The position numbers and the translations under genes were made by a program. A DNA stretch of 41,731 nucleotides from the NCBI GenBank assembly GCA_938044775.1, contig CALIOE010000025.1:1-41731 (forward strand), in the 5' to 3' direction. This DNA is from an uncultured Rhizobiaceae group bacterium (lineage in GTDB: Bacteria; Pseudomonadota; Alphaproteobacteria; Rhizobiales; Rhizobiaceae). Under the pieces are notes generated by a model. That model had not been told where the DNA came from and did not search any database. It saw nothing but the letters and a program-made list of their open reading frames with translations. Shown piece after piece: positions 16,296 through 23,721 of this stretch. Positions within the stretch are counted from its first letter, which is position 1. Each line of letters begins with the position of its first letter.

Positions 16296-16384
16296 GGGCC
16301 CGTTTCCCGTGAGCGGTCTGTAAAACCGTTGTCTTTGAAAAACACGGGTGGTGACGGTAGGTTCGATTCCTAGCGGGCCCACCA
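16296..16384 (+). tRNA. tRNA-Tyr-like gene lacking the D arm, anticodon GTA
   Basis: 89 bases with encoded CCA. Acceptor GGGCCCG/CGGGCCC is perfect. Anticodon stem GCGGT/ACCGT with the canonical Tyr loop CTGTAAA gives anticodon GTA. Between acceptor and anticodon stem there are only ten bases (TTTCCCGTGA) in place of a D arm. The variable region is long (27 bases, 16330-16356) and starts TGTCTTTGA as in real tRNA-Tyr. T loop TTCGATT is normal; the T stem has one G-G mismatch. It may be a decayed tRNA-Tyr or a functional variant with an unusual core. Confidence 0.6.
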
Positions 16385-16812
16385 AATTTTTCGCAACCGC
16401 AGACTCCCGGCGACCTGCCGGGAGGCGTTGAGTTGCAGCAAGTGCGCGAAGGATGCGATCAGCTCTGAAGCCGCAATGGCGTGCCCTGCCCGGCCCGGCC
16501 GGAACAGCAATGCACATCGGCACTTTAACGTCGTCATCGAAAGAACGAGGGCGAGGTTCGATGGGCAACCTTGCTGTCGAACGGCTGGGGCGCAGGCCCC
16601 CCAAAAAAGAATGGTCGCACAGTCCACCTTCTATATTGACATTGCGGCTGTCGGGAAATAATCAGCGATCAGGGCTGAGACCCCTGCCGCTCGCTGGCTC
16701 TGCCAAGGTGAAGTTTCCGTAGAATACATCAACCAACCACAGCTGTATGCGGTTTGTTGGCAATGCGAGCCCCCTTTCAAGTGCCGCATCCGAACACTGT
16801 GTGAGGTTTGTG
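16385..16812. other. Gene-free stretch between the tRNA cluster and the MATE gene
   Basis: About 430 bases. It contains a perfect 8 bp hairpin, CTCCCGGC (16404-16411) with GCCGGGAG (16417-16424), 20 bases after the last tRNA and not followed by a T-run, and a GGGGC/GCCCC hairpin at 16587-16600. A promoter candidate for the MATE gene is listed separately. Open frames here run antisense to the tRNAs and are not protein-like. Confidence 0.6.
16636..16664 (+). promoter_or_regulatory. Candidate sigma-70-type promoter for the MATE gene
   Basis: TTGACA at 16636-16641, a 17-base spacer, then TAATCA at 16659-16664. Perfect -35, good -10 and ideal spacing. Transcription would start about 140 bases before the MATE start codon. 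Confidence 0.5.
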
Positions 16813-18198
16813 ATGTCTGCTTCTGACCCGACCAACGGGAACTTCTATCTGTCTGGCTCTTTGCCAGCCCTGTTTGCAAAAACAGCAACGCCAATCATCG
16901 TCGTCATGGGGGTGAACGGTCTTTTCACTCTGGTCGATGCCTATTTTCTCGGCGCGTATGTGGGGGCCGATGCCCTCACGGCGGTCACCCTGATGTTCCC
17001 GCTCTACATGATGCTCGTCGCCCTATCGACTCTGGTTTCCAGCGGATTTTCAAGCGTGTTTGCCCGGCTTTTGGGTGCAGGCAACATGGACCACGCAGAG
17101 CGGGTTTTCGGTCAGGCGATTCAATTGTCGCTGGTCGCCTGTGCAACGCTCATCAGCTTGTTTTCTATCGGCGGAGAAAAACTCACACTCGCAGCAGCCA
17201 ATCAATCTCCCATACTTGCGAATATGGGCTACACTTATATTTCAATTCTGATTTTCTGCTCCCCGCTGGTCTTCATTCTGGCAATCAACATTGATGCCTT
17301 GAGATGCCGTGGAATGCTGCCAGCGATGGCTGCCATCACGATGATGTCGGCCCTGTTGAACATCGTGTTTGACTATCTGTTCATTGTCGAATTCGATTGG
17401 GGTGTCGCGGGCTCAGCTTATGGCACGGTTCTGGCGCAGGCCTGCTCCATGTTCGCGATCATCGCTTACCGCACGCGGACCGGTGGTGCATTGCAAAGGC
17501 TCCGGCTGAGTTTTGGTTGCAACCACTGGGGAGAGCTTCTTGCCCTCGGGGCGCCGTCAAGCCTGGGCTATATCGGCATCTCTCTGTCGGCAGGCCTGAC
17601 GCTTTTTTGCCTGCAAATGTGGGCCGGTGGAAACTATGAAGCCATCGCCGGGGCGTTTGGCATAATTACCCGGCTTTTGACCTTTTCGTTTCTGCCCTTA
17701 CTGGGGTTGAGCATGGCTTTTCAAACCATAGTCGGAAACAATTACGGCGCAAGAAAACTGGTGCGCTCAAACAGCACTTTGAAACTGGCCATCGCGATGG
17801 CTCTCATCTACTGCACGATTGTCGAAATCAGCTTCATTGTAACGCGAACGGAGATCGCTTTCGTTTTCGTTAATGATGCGGCGATAGCCCGCGAACTGGG
17901 TCGAATAATGCCTTTTGCCGTTCTGCTGATGTTTGTTTTCGGTCCGTTGATGATGATTGGAACCTACTTTCAGGCTATCGGCGACGCCGGACGCGCGGCC
18001 TTGCTGGGCCTGGCAAGAACGTATCTTTTCGCGCTCCCTCTCACATTCCTCATGCCCTTCTGGTTCGGCGAACCTGGCATCTGGTACGCCGGGGTGGTTG
18101 CCGAAATGCTGGTTCTCGGCCTGACAATTGTCGTGCTGCGCAGGCGTCGACACTCCGAAGGGAAAGTATGGGGCCTGTTCGAGCAAAGGGAACAATGA
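16813..18198 (+). CDS. MATE-family efflux transporter
   Basis: 461 residues from the ATG at 16813 (MSASDPTNGNFYLSG); the frame is open further upstream but without ribosome site. Twelve hydrophobic segments arranged as two MatE halves. Landmarks: SLPALFAKTATPIIVVMGVNG, VDAYFLGAYVGADALTAVT, FSSVFARLLGAG, DYLFIVEFDWGVAGSAYGT, and GLSMAFQTIVGNNYGAR in the second half. MATE pumps exchange Na+ or H+ for cationic drugs or metabolites. The NorM-versus-DinF-versus-MepA subgroup cannot be settled by eye; the sequence looks MepA-like. No local link to another pathway. Confidence 0.9.
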   Translation: MSASDPTNGNFYLSGSLPALFAKTATPIIVVMGVNGLFTLVDAYFLGAYVGADALTAVTLMFPLYMMLVALSTLVSSGFSSVFARLLGAGNMDHAERVFGQAIQLSLVACATLISLFSIGGEKLTLAAANQSPILANMGYTYISILIFCSPLVFILAINIDALRCRGMLPAMAAITMMSALLNIVFDYLFIVEFDWGVAGSAYGTVLAQACSMFAIIAYRTRTGGALQRLRLSFGCNHWGELLALGAPSSLGYIGISLSAGLTLFCLQMWAGGNYEAIAGAFGIITRLLTFSFLPLLGLSMAFQTIVGNNYGARKLVRSNSTLKLAIAMALIYCTIVEISFIVTRTEIAFVFVNDAAIARELGRIMPFAVLLMFVFGPLMMIGTYFQAIGDAGRAALLGLARTYLFALPLTFLMPFWFGEPGIWYAGVVAEMLVLGLTIVVLRRRRHSEGKVWGLFEQREQ

Positions 18199-18250
18199 CT
18201 TTCACCGATGGGTGCGGCTGGCGAATGCTCGACTCTCGTCGCAGTGCGGC

Positions 18251-18571
18251 TCAATCAAGTGCTGCGTCTGCTTCGTGACCAAAACCGGCTGCCACAAGAG
18301 TCAGCATCTTCGCCTTGATTCGGTCAGTGAGTGTCGTTTCAGCGCCATACTGAACAAGATGGTCGATCAAAAACCCCATCAATGCCAAAGCGTCTTCACC
18401 GTTCTGCGGTGCATTATCCAACAGTGTATTGAATTGCATCGAAATCCGACGGTCGAGAATTTCGATCTGATCGGAGTCCTCTCGCTCTATGGCTGAGCGA
18501 AGCGCCTCGCCCGTGTCAAAGTAGACATCGATCAATTTGCGGATGGAATGCTTTGTAGGGTCGGCGTCCAT
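18251..18571 (-). CDS. Small helical protein of unknown function
   Basis: 106 residues from the ATG at 18571 (MDADPTKHSIRK). The sequence is acidic, helical and without signal peptide or membrane segment; it ends GHEADAALD. I do not recognise the family. The frame stays open upstream to 18922, but that part crosses a 13 bp tandem repeat whose period is not a multiple of three, so it is not coding. No clear ribosome site precedes 18571. The helical pattern could suggest a protein-protein or regulatory role; no function is claimed. It is convergent with the MATE gene. Confidence 0.6.
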   Translation of the reverse strand: MDADPTKHSIRKLIDVYFDTGEALRSAIEREDSDQIEILDRRISMQFNTLLDNAPQNGEDALALMGFLIDHLVQYGAETTLTDRIKAKMLTLVAAGFGHEADAALD

Positions 18572-18913
18572 GAGAGTGATGCTTTGGGCTGGTGTCTTGG
18601 GCTGGTGTCTTGGGCTGATGTTTTGGGCTGATGTCTGGGCAAAGTCTGCCGGAAAAGTCGTCAGCTGCGGAGGTATCAGCTGAACGTTCCCTCCCCCTAA
18701 AGTATCTTTCCGGAACCCAGGGTGCATTTTGGCACACATCGAAAACGCGCAGGAGGAAATACCGACTGATGAAGGAGAGCCTGAATGAGGTCGGTACACT
18801 TTCGGCACCACACGTGTCGTCAAGAAGCGCTGCGGTACCGCCAATCGATCTGAGCAGGCTCGATCACCCGCCTCGCCGTTGAGCCTGTCGTTCTGGCCGA
18901 CTAGGTTGCCGTC
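18572..18913. other. Divergent intergenic stretch between two unrecognised genes
   Basis: About 340 bases holding the 13 bp tandem repeat and presumably divergent promoters for the genes at 18571 (minus) and 18914 (plus). Apart from the repeat I see no convincing promoter, hairpin or gene. Confidence 0.55.
18585..18636. repeat. Four tandem copies of a 13 bp repeat
   Basis: Units TGGGCTGGTGTCT (18585-18597), an identical copy (18598-18610), TGGGCTGATGTTT (18611-18623) and TGGGCTGATGTCT (18624-18636), followed by GGGC. The array sits 14 bases upstream of the start of the small helical protein gene on the minus strand, in its leader or promoter. Confidence 0.95.
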
Positions 18914-19651
18914 ATGGAACATGGAGCCCGCAACATCATTTCCGTGGTGGCGAATAACAATGCCGACCTGTGCCAGGCGGTATTTTCAGCACATGGCCAA
19001 GAGTTTCACCGGTCGCCTAATGCGCTGCTGCATTGGAGCAGACCGCCGCCCTACTACCCCAATTATGTAACGCTATCGCCTGGTGGCGTTGAACAGACAG
19101 CTTCGGATTTGGGCGCGCTGGCACGCTGTTTTCACGGCAACCTTGTGGTCAAAGATAGTTTCTGTGAGCTCGAACTCACGACCATCGGCTTCAAGTGTCT
19201 CATCGATGCAGAGTGGCTGTATCGCAAGCCCGCAGGAACCGTTTCAGTGCTGCCCGACGGCTGGTGCAAAATCGAATCGGCGGACGACCTGCGGACCTGG
19301 GAGAAGAGCTGGAAGCGCAACGGATCTCCAACCGAGCGGTACATGTTTCCATCCCTTATGTTGTCGATGCCGGATATCGCCTTTTTCGGCAAAAAAACTG
19401 ATCTGGGTTTCGAAGCCGGATGCGTCGCAAATTTGTCCGAACGCTGCATTGGCCTTTCCAACGTTTTCAGCGCCGAGAAGTGCCGCAGAGCGCAAGATTT
19501 CGCCGATGCCGGGGCTTGTGCAGCAACACTTGGACCGCAAAAGAGCCTGGTTGGATACGATTCCGGGAACGACCTGAAAATCATGCGCGATCTGGGGTTC
19601 AGGTCCATCGGGAAGCTGCGGGTCTGGATCGCGGACCCGACCAAATGCTGA
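18914..19651 (+). CDS. Uncharacterised protein with a GNAT-like C-terminus
   Basis: 245 residues, cytoplasmic, no signal peptide. The N-terminal half (HSPNALLHWSRPPPYYPNYV-like, seen here as RSPNALLHWSRPPPYYPNYV) and a central tryptophan-rich part belong to no family I can name. The C-terminal part GLSNVFSAEKC, ADAGACAATLG, LVGYDSGNDLKIMRDLGFR and GKLRVWI follows the order of the last strands of GNAT-type acyltransferases, with the usual acetyl-CoA loop degenerate or absent. It may be a distant acetyltransferase-like protein. Start chosen at the ATG at 18914, with a weak AGG nine bases upstream. It is convergent with a true GNAT gene. Confidence 0.65.
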   Translation: MEHGARNIISVVANNNADLCQAVFSAHGQEFHRSPNALLHWSRPPPYYPNYVTLSPGGVEQTASDLGALARCFHGNLVVKDSFCELELTTIGFKCLIDAEWLYRKPAGTVSVLPDGWCKIESADDLRTWEKSWKRNGSPTERYMFPSLMLSMPDIAFFGKKTDLGFEAGCVANLSERCIGLSNVFSAEKCRRAQDFADAGACAATLGPQKSLVGYDSGNDLKIMRDLGFRSIGKLRVWIADPTKC

Positions 19652-19695
19652 AATCTCCGCTGGCGGTCAGACAGGTGGACTTGCCCGGATGTGAT

Positions 19696-19718
19696 TGTGC
19701 GGTACCCCGTACCGCACA
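19696..19718. terminator. Strong hairpin between convergent genes, no T-run
   Basis: A perfect 10 bp stem TGTGCGGTAC (19696-19705) with GTACCGCACA (19709-19718) and a 3-base loop CCC, located between the convergent genes ending at 19651 and 19730. Neither strand has a following U-tract, so it may be a factor-dependent terminator or a 3'-end stabilising hairpin. Confidence 0.4.
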
Positions 19719-19729
19719 GGGAAGGATCG

Positions 19730-20188
19730 CTAGAGCGATTTCCGGAAAACAACCTTGTCGTCTCCCGCCGCCCAGAAATCGCGTATACGGGCTTCTTCAT
19801 GGTATCCGTTGTTGCGATAGAATTCACGCGCTTGCAGATATCCATCAGTTCCTGATGTATCGACGATCAGCAGACGCTGACCATCTTCCCGCAGATGCTT
19901 TTCGAGATGTTCAACGATAGCGCTGCCCACCCCTTTTCCCTGTTGGCAATCAAGCACGCCTATCGCCAGCATGTTCCAGGTGCCGTCGGTTTGCGCTTCG
20001 GGAGCAGCGTAGCAAAACCCGACAGCTTTGCCATTCAGTTCGCTGGTTAGCCAGATTTCGGCGCAGTCGTCTTCCGACAGAAAGCTCTGCACCATCTGCG
20101 GAAGCATGGCGCCCGGAAACAATTCGATGCTGTCGAGTAATTTCTGAAGACCGGGAATGTCGAATGACTGTGTGGGTCTGATTTTCAT
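19730..20188 (-). CDS. GNAT-family N-acetyltransferase
   Basis: 152 residues covering one full GNAT domain. Acetyl-CoA loop QQGKGVGSAIVEHLEKHL, then LLIVDTSGTDGYLQAREFYRNNGY as the motif B region with the typical AREFYRNNGY. The N-terminal IRPTQSFDIPGLQKLL is the usual first strand and helix. Substrate unknown; similar proteins acetylate amino groups of small molecules. The gene stands alone with 410 bases of upstream space. Confidence 0.9.
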   Translation of the reverse strand: MKIRPTQSFDIPGLQKLLDSIELFPGAMLPQMVQSFLSEDDCAEIWLTSELNGKAVGFCYAAPEAQTDGTWNMLAIGVLDCQQGKGVGSAIVEHLEKHLREDGQRLLIVDTSGTDGYLQAREFYRNNGYHEEARIRDFWAAGDDKVVFRKSL

Positions 20189-20598
20189 GGTTCGTCGTCT
20201 TTCAAGATTTAATTGCTCAAGCGCCTTGCGCCCGCAACAAAGGCATTGGCCTGATGCTCACGTCTGATCTCTGGCGGTTTTGGGTGAGTTGCGGCCGCAG
20301 AAAGCCTGGGACTGACTGAGAAGTCAGCGCCCTGGTATGGATAAGCAACCCCATTGGCCGGGGTTAGCGGTTTCCCGCAATCGTGAACATAAAATCTCCA
20401 TCGCCTGGCTCATTGACCAGACATCGCTGATGAGTAGCGATCTTGCGGGGTAACCGCAAATGGAGCCTCACCGTTGATCCACAGGCACGAATTTGGTTTG
20501 CATCCGAGGTGCGGTAACCTTAATAGTTGTAATATTTCGTTATACAACCTTCGACAATACTTTGAGACTACGTTTTCCATAAATCTATGGAGGCCCCT
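20189..20598. other. Gene-free stretch upstream of the ManC/AlgA-like gene
   Basis: About 410 bases with divergent regulatory regions. Visible structures are a 6 bp hairpin ATCGCT/AGCGAT at 20423-20441 and the inverted repeat at 20526-20548. No RNA gene, known riboswitch or protein-like open frame was recognised. Confidence 0.55.
20526..20548 (+). promoter_or_regulatory. Inverted repeat upstream of the ManC/AlgA-like gene
   Basis: GTTGTA (20526-20531) and TACAAC (20543-20548) form a perfect dyad around an 11-base AT-rich centre, 50 bases before the start codon. The geometry suits a dimeric transcription factor. Binding partner unknown. Confidence 0.35.
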
Positions 20599-21966
20599 AT
20601 GTCTTTGACCGACGACACCATGGAAGCGCCTGTTATCCCGATCGTACTTGCAGGAGGCAGCAACCTGCAGGCCTGGCCCCTGTCGCGAATACACCGGCCG
20701 GCCCAGTTTCAACGCGTTGAGCGTGCTCCCAGCAACTTTCAACAGGCGTTGGCTTGTGCAAACCGACTGGTTGCAGCGGGAGCCCTTGATCCGATTGTTT
20801 CGGTCACAGCCCTGTCGTTGCCCATTGCAAGACAGCAGATAGGCCAATCTGAATTCGACCTCGCCCCTCAGATCATCCTGGAAGCGGTCGAGAGGGGATC
20901 CTGGCCGGCTGTGGTCACCTGCGCCCTGCTGGCCGCGCTCAAATCCCGTTCAGCTCTGATGGTGATCATAGACGCCAATGATCCTCCCGGAGACATCGAC
21001 GCCTTTGAACGGCTGGTTGTCCAGACACGAAATTCCCCGATGGTCCAGGAATCCGTGATCATGTGCGGTGCCCCTTCGACGAATGAAGGCGAAGGCTTGC
21101 ATCTCATTAAGGGCAATGCCACGGCCGATACGTTGCTGCACGAAGCCCACAGAGCGACACCCGGCATGCATGCAGGCGTTTATGCCGCAGGCAAGGTTGC
21201 CTTTATGACGCCCAGGACCCTGCTTCAGCTTTCCGACAAACGCACTCTGGAAACCTGCAACAAGGCGTTCCAACTGGCCCAAACCATGAGTGGTGCTCTT
21301 TGGCCGGCCATCAATGTCTGGTCAAACCTGCAATCGATGGATTTGTTCGACGTTCTGTCGCAGCAGTCCGGAACGCTGTTGCGAATTGTCGATCTGAAAG
21401 GCTCTCCGGATCGACGCCAGGCGAAAGACGACGTGTTTACCGAGGGGTGCAGTCAGTGCCATGTCACCACAAGCGGCCACCTCGTCGCCCTTGCCGGCGT
21501 ATCAGACCTGGAAGTTACTGCGACGCGGGACGCTACTCTGGTCACCCGCAGGGGAGCCGGCCTCGACCGGGAAATGCTGGTCAACCGCCTACGCGCGGCA
21601 GAGCGCCACGAACTGTTTCAACCAATAGAGATTGCACACGACTGGGGTCAGGAAACTCAAATCGATCGTCGGCGCGCCTATAGCGTCATGCGGCTGGAAA
21701 TTTACCCTGGCGCCAAGATACAACCGCATATGCATAAATCACGCAGCGAGACCTGGCTGGTGGTGAGCGGACAAGGTGAAGTGCGTTGTGGTTCCACACG
21801 CAGGATTGTCGCGCCGGGGAACGTTTTCGAAATGCCTCCTGGAACAGTTCATTCCTGCAGCAATACCGGTCAGCATGAACTGATCATTCTGGAGACCCGG
21901 CTCGGGAGCTATCTCGGCGAAGGCGATGTAATCCGGGTTAACGAAATACAGCCCGAGCAGGCATGA
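20599..21966 (+). CDS. Mannose-1-phosphate guanylyltransferase/mannose-6-phosphate isomerase homologue with degenerate transferase domain
   Basis: 455 residues from the ATG at 20599, chosen because GGAGG sits five bases upstream; the ATG at 20587 contains that ribosome site. It is colinear with ManC/AlgA/XanB enzymes: N-terminal nucleotidyltransferase domain and C-terminal cupin isomerase. In the nucleotide-binding signature the G-T-R triplet has become N22-L23-Q24, and the Lys of the PKQF motif has become Ala35. The EPxGRNTAPA and WNSGMF motifs are also lost. The cupin keeps its metal ligands (QPHMH, Glu in SETWLVVSG, His in PPGTVHSC) and the final LGSYLGE. It probably cannot make GDP-mannose; isomerase or binding activity may remain. 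Confidence 0.8.
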   Translation: MSLTDDTMEAPVIPIVLAGGSNLQAWPLSRIHRPAQFQRVERAPSNFQQALACANRLVAAGALDPIVSVTALSLPIARQQIGQSEFDLAPQIILEAVERGSWPAVVTCALLAALKSRSALMVIIDANDPPGDIDAFERLVVQTRNSPMVQESVIMCGAPSTNEGEGLHLIKGNATADTLLHEAHRATPGMHAGVYAAGKVAFMTPRTLLQLSDKRTLETCNKAFQLAQTMSGALWPAINVWSNLQSMDLFDVLSQQSGTLLRIVDLKGSPDRRQAKDDVFTEGCSQCHVTTSGHLVALAGVSDLEVTATRDATLVTRRGAGLDREMLVNRLRAAERHELFQPIEIAHDWGQETQIDRRRAYSVMRLEIYPGAKIQPHMHKSRSETWLVVSGQGEVRCGSTRRIVAPGNVFEMPPGTVHSCSNTGQHELIILETRLGSYLGEGDVIRVNEIQPEQA

Positions 21967-21990
21967 GCATTCTGCTTTACTCCGGAGCTC

Positions 21991-22938
21991 TTACTCCGCC
22001 GGTACCAACGCTGCATCGCCACCATAGTATAATCCCACCGCGTGGCGTGCGGTCGCGAAGAAAAGCCAGCGTTCCACCAACAGGCCCAGCATGTGGGTTA
22101 TGAGAGCAACAAAGGAAAAGAACGTCAGCGCTGCGGGCGCCGCAAGTGCCAGAGCAAGGCAAACCGCCGGCAACACCAGGCCGAGCAGGACGCAAATCTT
22201 CCACAAGAGATTCATATGCCTGCGAGCCACCCTGAATGCCATTTCATTGGTCAGGTAGTTTCCCATGGCATGCGGGCGTTCAAGCAAGCGAACCTTGCCG
22301 ATGTGGCCGAGGCCTGTCGCGCTTTCCATGGTGGACTTGCCGTAGCCAACGCTTGCTGCGTTCTGCACCCACATAAATTTAAACACCCAGGCAGCAATCA
22401 GGATGCCCAGGGCAACAATCGTCCAAACGTCGGTCCGCCCCTCTTCAAGAGGTTTGCGAAACAGACCGACATAGGCGAGCGTGCCCGATGAGAGCGAGAA
22501 ACCAAGATATGTCGCAATGGTCCAACCGCTGTGCCACTGCGGAATTGTGCGCAGAGAATTATAGATCTTGGCTGTGCAGTAGACCGTAACCGCCGCCATG
22601 ATGCCGCCGACATAGCCCAGCGCCAGATTGAATGAATCGCCGAAGATGCTCATGGCCGCCAGCAAAGTCAGCGGAATGAAGGTCAATACCGCCATAACCC
22701 CTTCGCGCGAGAGCCAACTGGACCGCCATTGCGAGAAAGCACGCCAGGCGCGCTGCGGATTGCCCAGATGCAGCGTTGAGCACAGCAGGCCAATGGAAAT
22801 AAGAGTCAGAGCCAGGAACCATGCAATTTTGGTCGAAGTAGCGGCCGGATTGCCATGGCCGAGGGCGAGGACGAAAGCGAGCCCGTATCCAAGACCGGAA
22901 AGTGTCGTGAACGCGATAACAGAAGCTGCTGGATGCAT
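21991..22938 (-). CDS. soeC: SoeC, DmsC-type membrane anchor of a sulfite dehydrogenase
   Basis: 315 residues with about eight membrane segments and the DmsC family layout (N-terminal HPAASVIAFTTLSGLGYGL, central LLCSTLHLGNPQRAWRAF, C-terminal LVERWLFFATARH). In SoeABC this subunit anchors the complex in the inner membrane and passes electrons to quinone. The start overlaps the soeB stop (TAATG), with GGAG as ribosome site. The location after xsc, tauE and soeB argues for SoeC over a DMSO reductase anchor. The catalytic subunit is missing from the locus. Confidence 0.85.
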   Translation of the reverse strand: MHPAASVIAFTTLSGLGYGLAFVLALGHGNPAATSTKIAWFLALTLISIGLLCSTLHLGNPQRAWRAFSQWRSSWLSREGVMAVLTFIPLTLLAAMSIFGDSFNLALGYVGGIMAAVTVYCTAKIYNSLRTIPQWHSGWTIATYLGFSLSSGTLAYVGLFRKPLEEGRTDVWTIVALGILIAAWVFKFMWVQNAASVGYGKSTMESATGLGHIGKVRLLERPHAMGNYLTNEMAFRVARRHMNLLWKICVLLGLVLPAVCLALALAAPAALTFFSFVALITHMLGLLVERWLFFATARHAVGLYYGGDAALVPAE

Positions 22939-23717
22939 TATTTGGCTCCTTTTCCGTCGAGGGTGCCAAGCGCACGGTCAATCCAGCCCAACAGACCCTC
23001 TGCTGCGACAGATTCTTCCTCTGATTCAGGCGGAGCGGAATTTGCCCCCAGTTCGGTGCGTTCACGCGGCGGCAGGTATTTGTTGACCGGCTTGTTCCCT
23101 TGTTCAGGCATCAGGTCAAAGCCACCACGTTCTTTGACCAGCACTGAGACATCAGATTGAGGATCGGCCAGATCGCCGAAATGGCGTGCACCTGCCGGAC
23201 ATGTTTTCACGCAGGCCGGTTGCCGATCGATCTCTTCGAGCTCCTCATTGTAGATTCGGTCAACGCACAGTGTGCATTTCTTCATCACGCCTTCCGCCAG
23301 ATCCATCTCCCGGGCGCCATAGGCGCAGGACCAGGCGCAGAGTCCACAGCCAATGCACTTCTCTTCATCCACCAGCACAATACCGTCGGATTGCCGCTTG
23401 TACGAGGCCCCTGTCGGGCAAACGGTGACACAGGGTGCGTCTTCGCAATGCAAACAGGATTTTGGGAAATGTACCACCCGCGCGTCGCCAGCTGTGCCTA
23501 TCACCTCCCCATCCGGGATGACTTCAAATGTATGGATTCTGTTGAGCCACGACCCTGCTGGGTTAGCACCGTAGGGATCCTGATCTGAGAGTGCGGTGCC
23601 GTAACCTGAGGTATTCCATTCCTTACAGGCCACCACGCAGGCATGGCAGCCAACGCAGGTATCGAGGTCGATGACCAGACCGAGTTTCTTGTCTGTGGAA
23701 GCTGGAAGCGATGTCAT
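22938..23717 (-). CDS. soeB: SoeB, four-cluster iron-sulfur subunit of a sulfite dehydrogenase
   Basis: 259 residues with 16 cluster cysteines in four sets: CVGCHACVVAC, CLHCEDAPCVTVC, CIGCGLCAWSC, and CTLC plus CVKTC. This is the DmsB/PsrB-type electron-transfer subunit. Its neighbours (xsc, tauE, soeC) match sulfite dehydrogenase loci, where SoeB carries electrons from the molybdenum subunit SoeA to SoeC. All cysteines are intact, so the protein is not visibly decaying although soeA is. A C-terminal tail rich in Glu and Pro extends beyond the last cluster. Confidence 0.87.
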   Translation of the reverse strand: MTSLPASTDKKLGLVIDLDTCVGCHACVVACKEWNTSGYGTALSDQDPYGANPAGSWLNRIHTFEVIPDGEVIGTAGDARVVHFPKSCLHCEDAPCVTVCPTGASYKRQSDGIVLVDEEKCIGCGLCAWSCAYGAREMDLAEGVMKKCTLCVDRIYNEELEEIDRQPACVKTCPAGARHFGDLADPQSDVSVLVKERGGFDLMPEQGNKPVNKYLPPRERTELGANSAPPESEEESVAAEGLLGWIDRALGTLDGKGAK

Positions 23718-23721
23718 CTGG

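Noticed and set aside
16287-16604. 105-codon open frame on the minus strand
   Set aside because: It ends as antisense of the tRNA-Tyr-like gene and the remainder has no protein-like pattern or ribosome site.
16587-16608. GGGGC/GCCCC hairpin with a run of A after it, as a minus-strand terminator
   Set aside because: On the minus strand the T-run comes before, not after, the stem; no gene on that strand ends here.
16671-16690. CTGAGA next to ACCCCTG, resembling the start of a TPP riboswitch
   Set aside because: The second conserved half (CCTGAT and the following helix) is missing, and the downstream gene is a MATE transporter; chance match.
18572-18922. 117-codon N-terminal extension of the small helical protein
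   Set aside because: It runs through a 13 bp tandem repeat in changing frame phase and has no protein-like composition; the ATG at 18571 is the sensible start.
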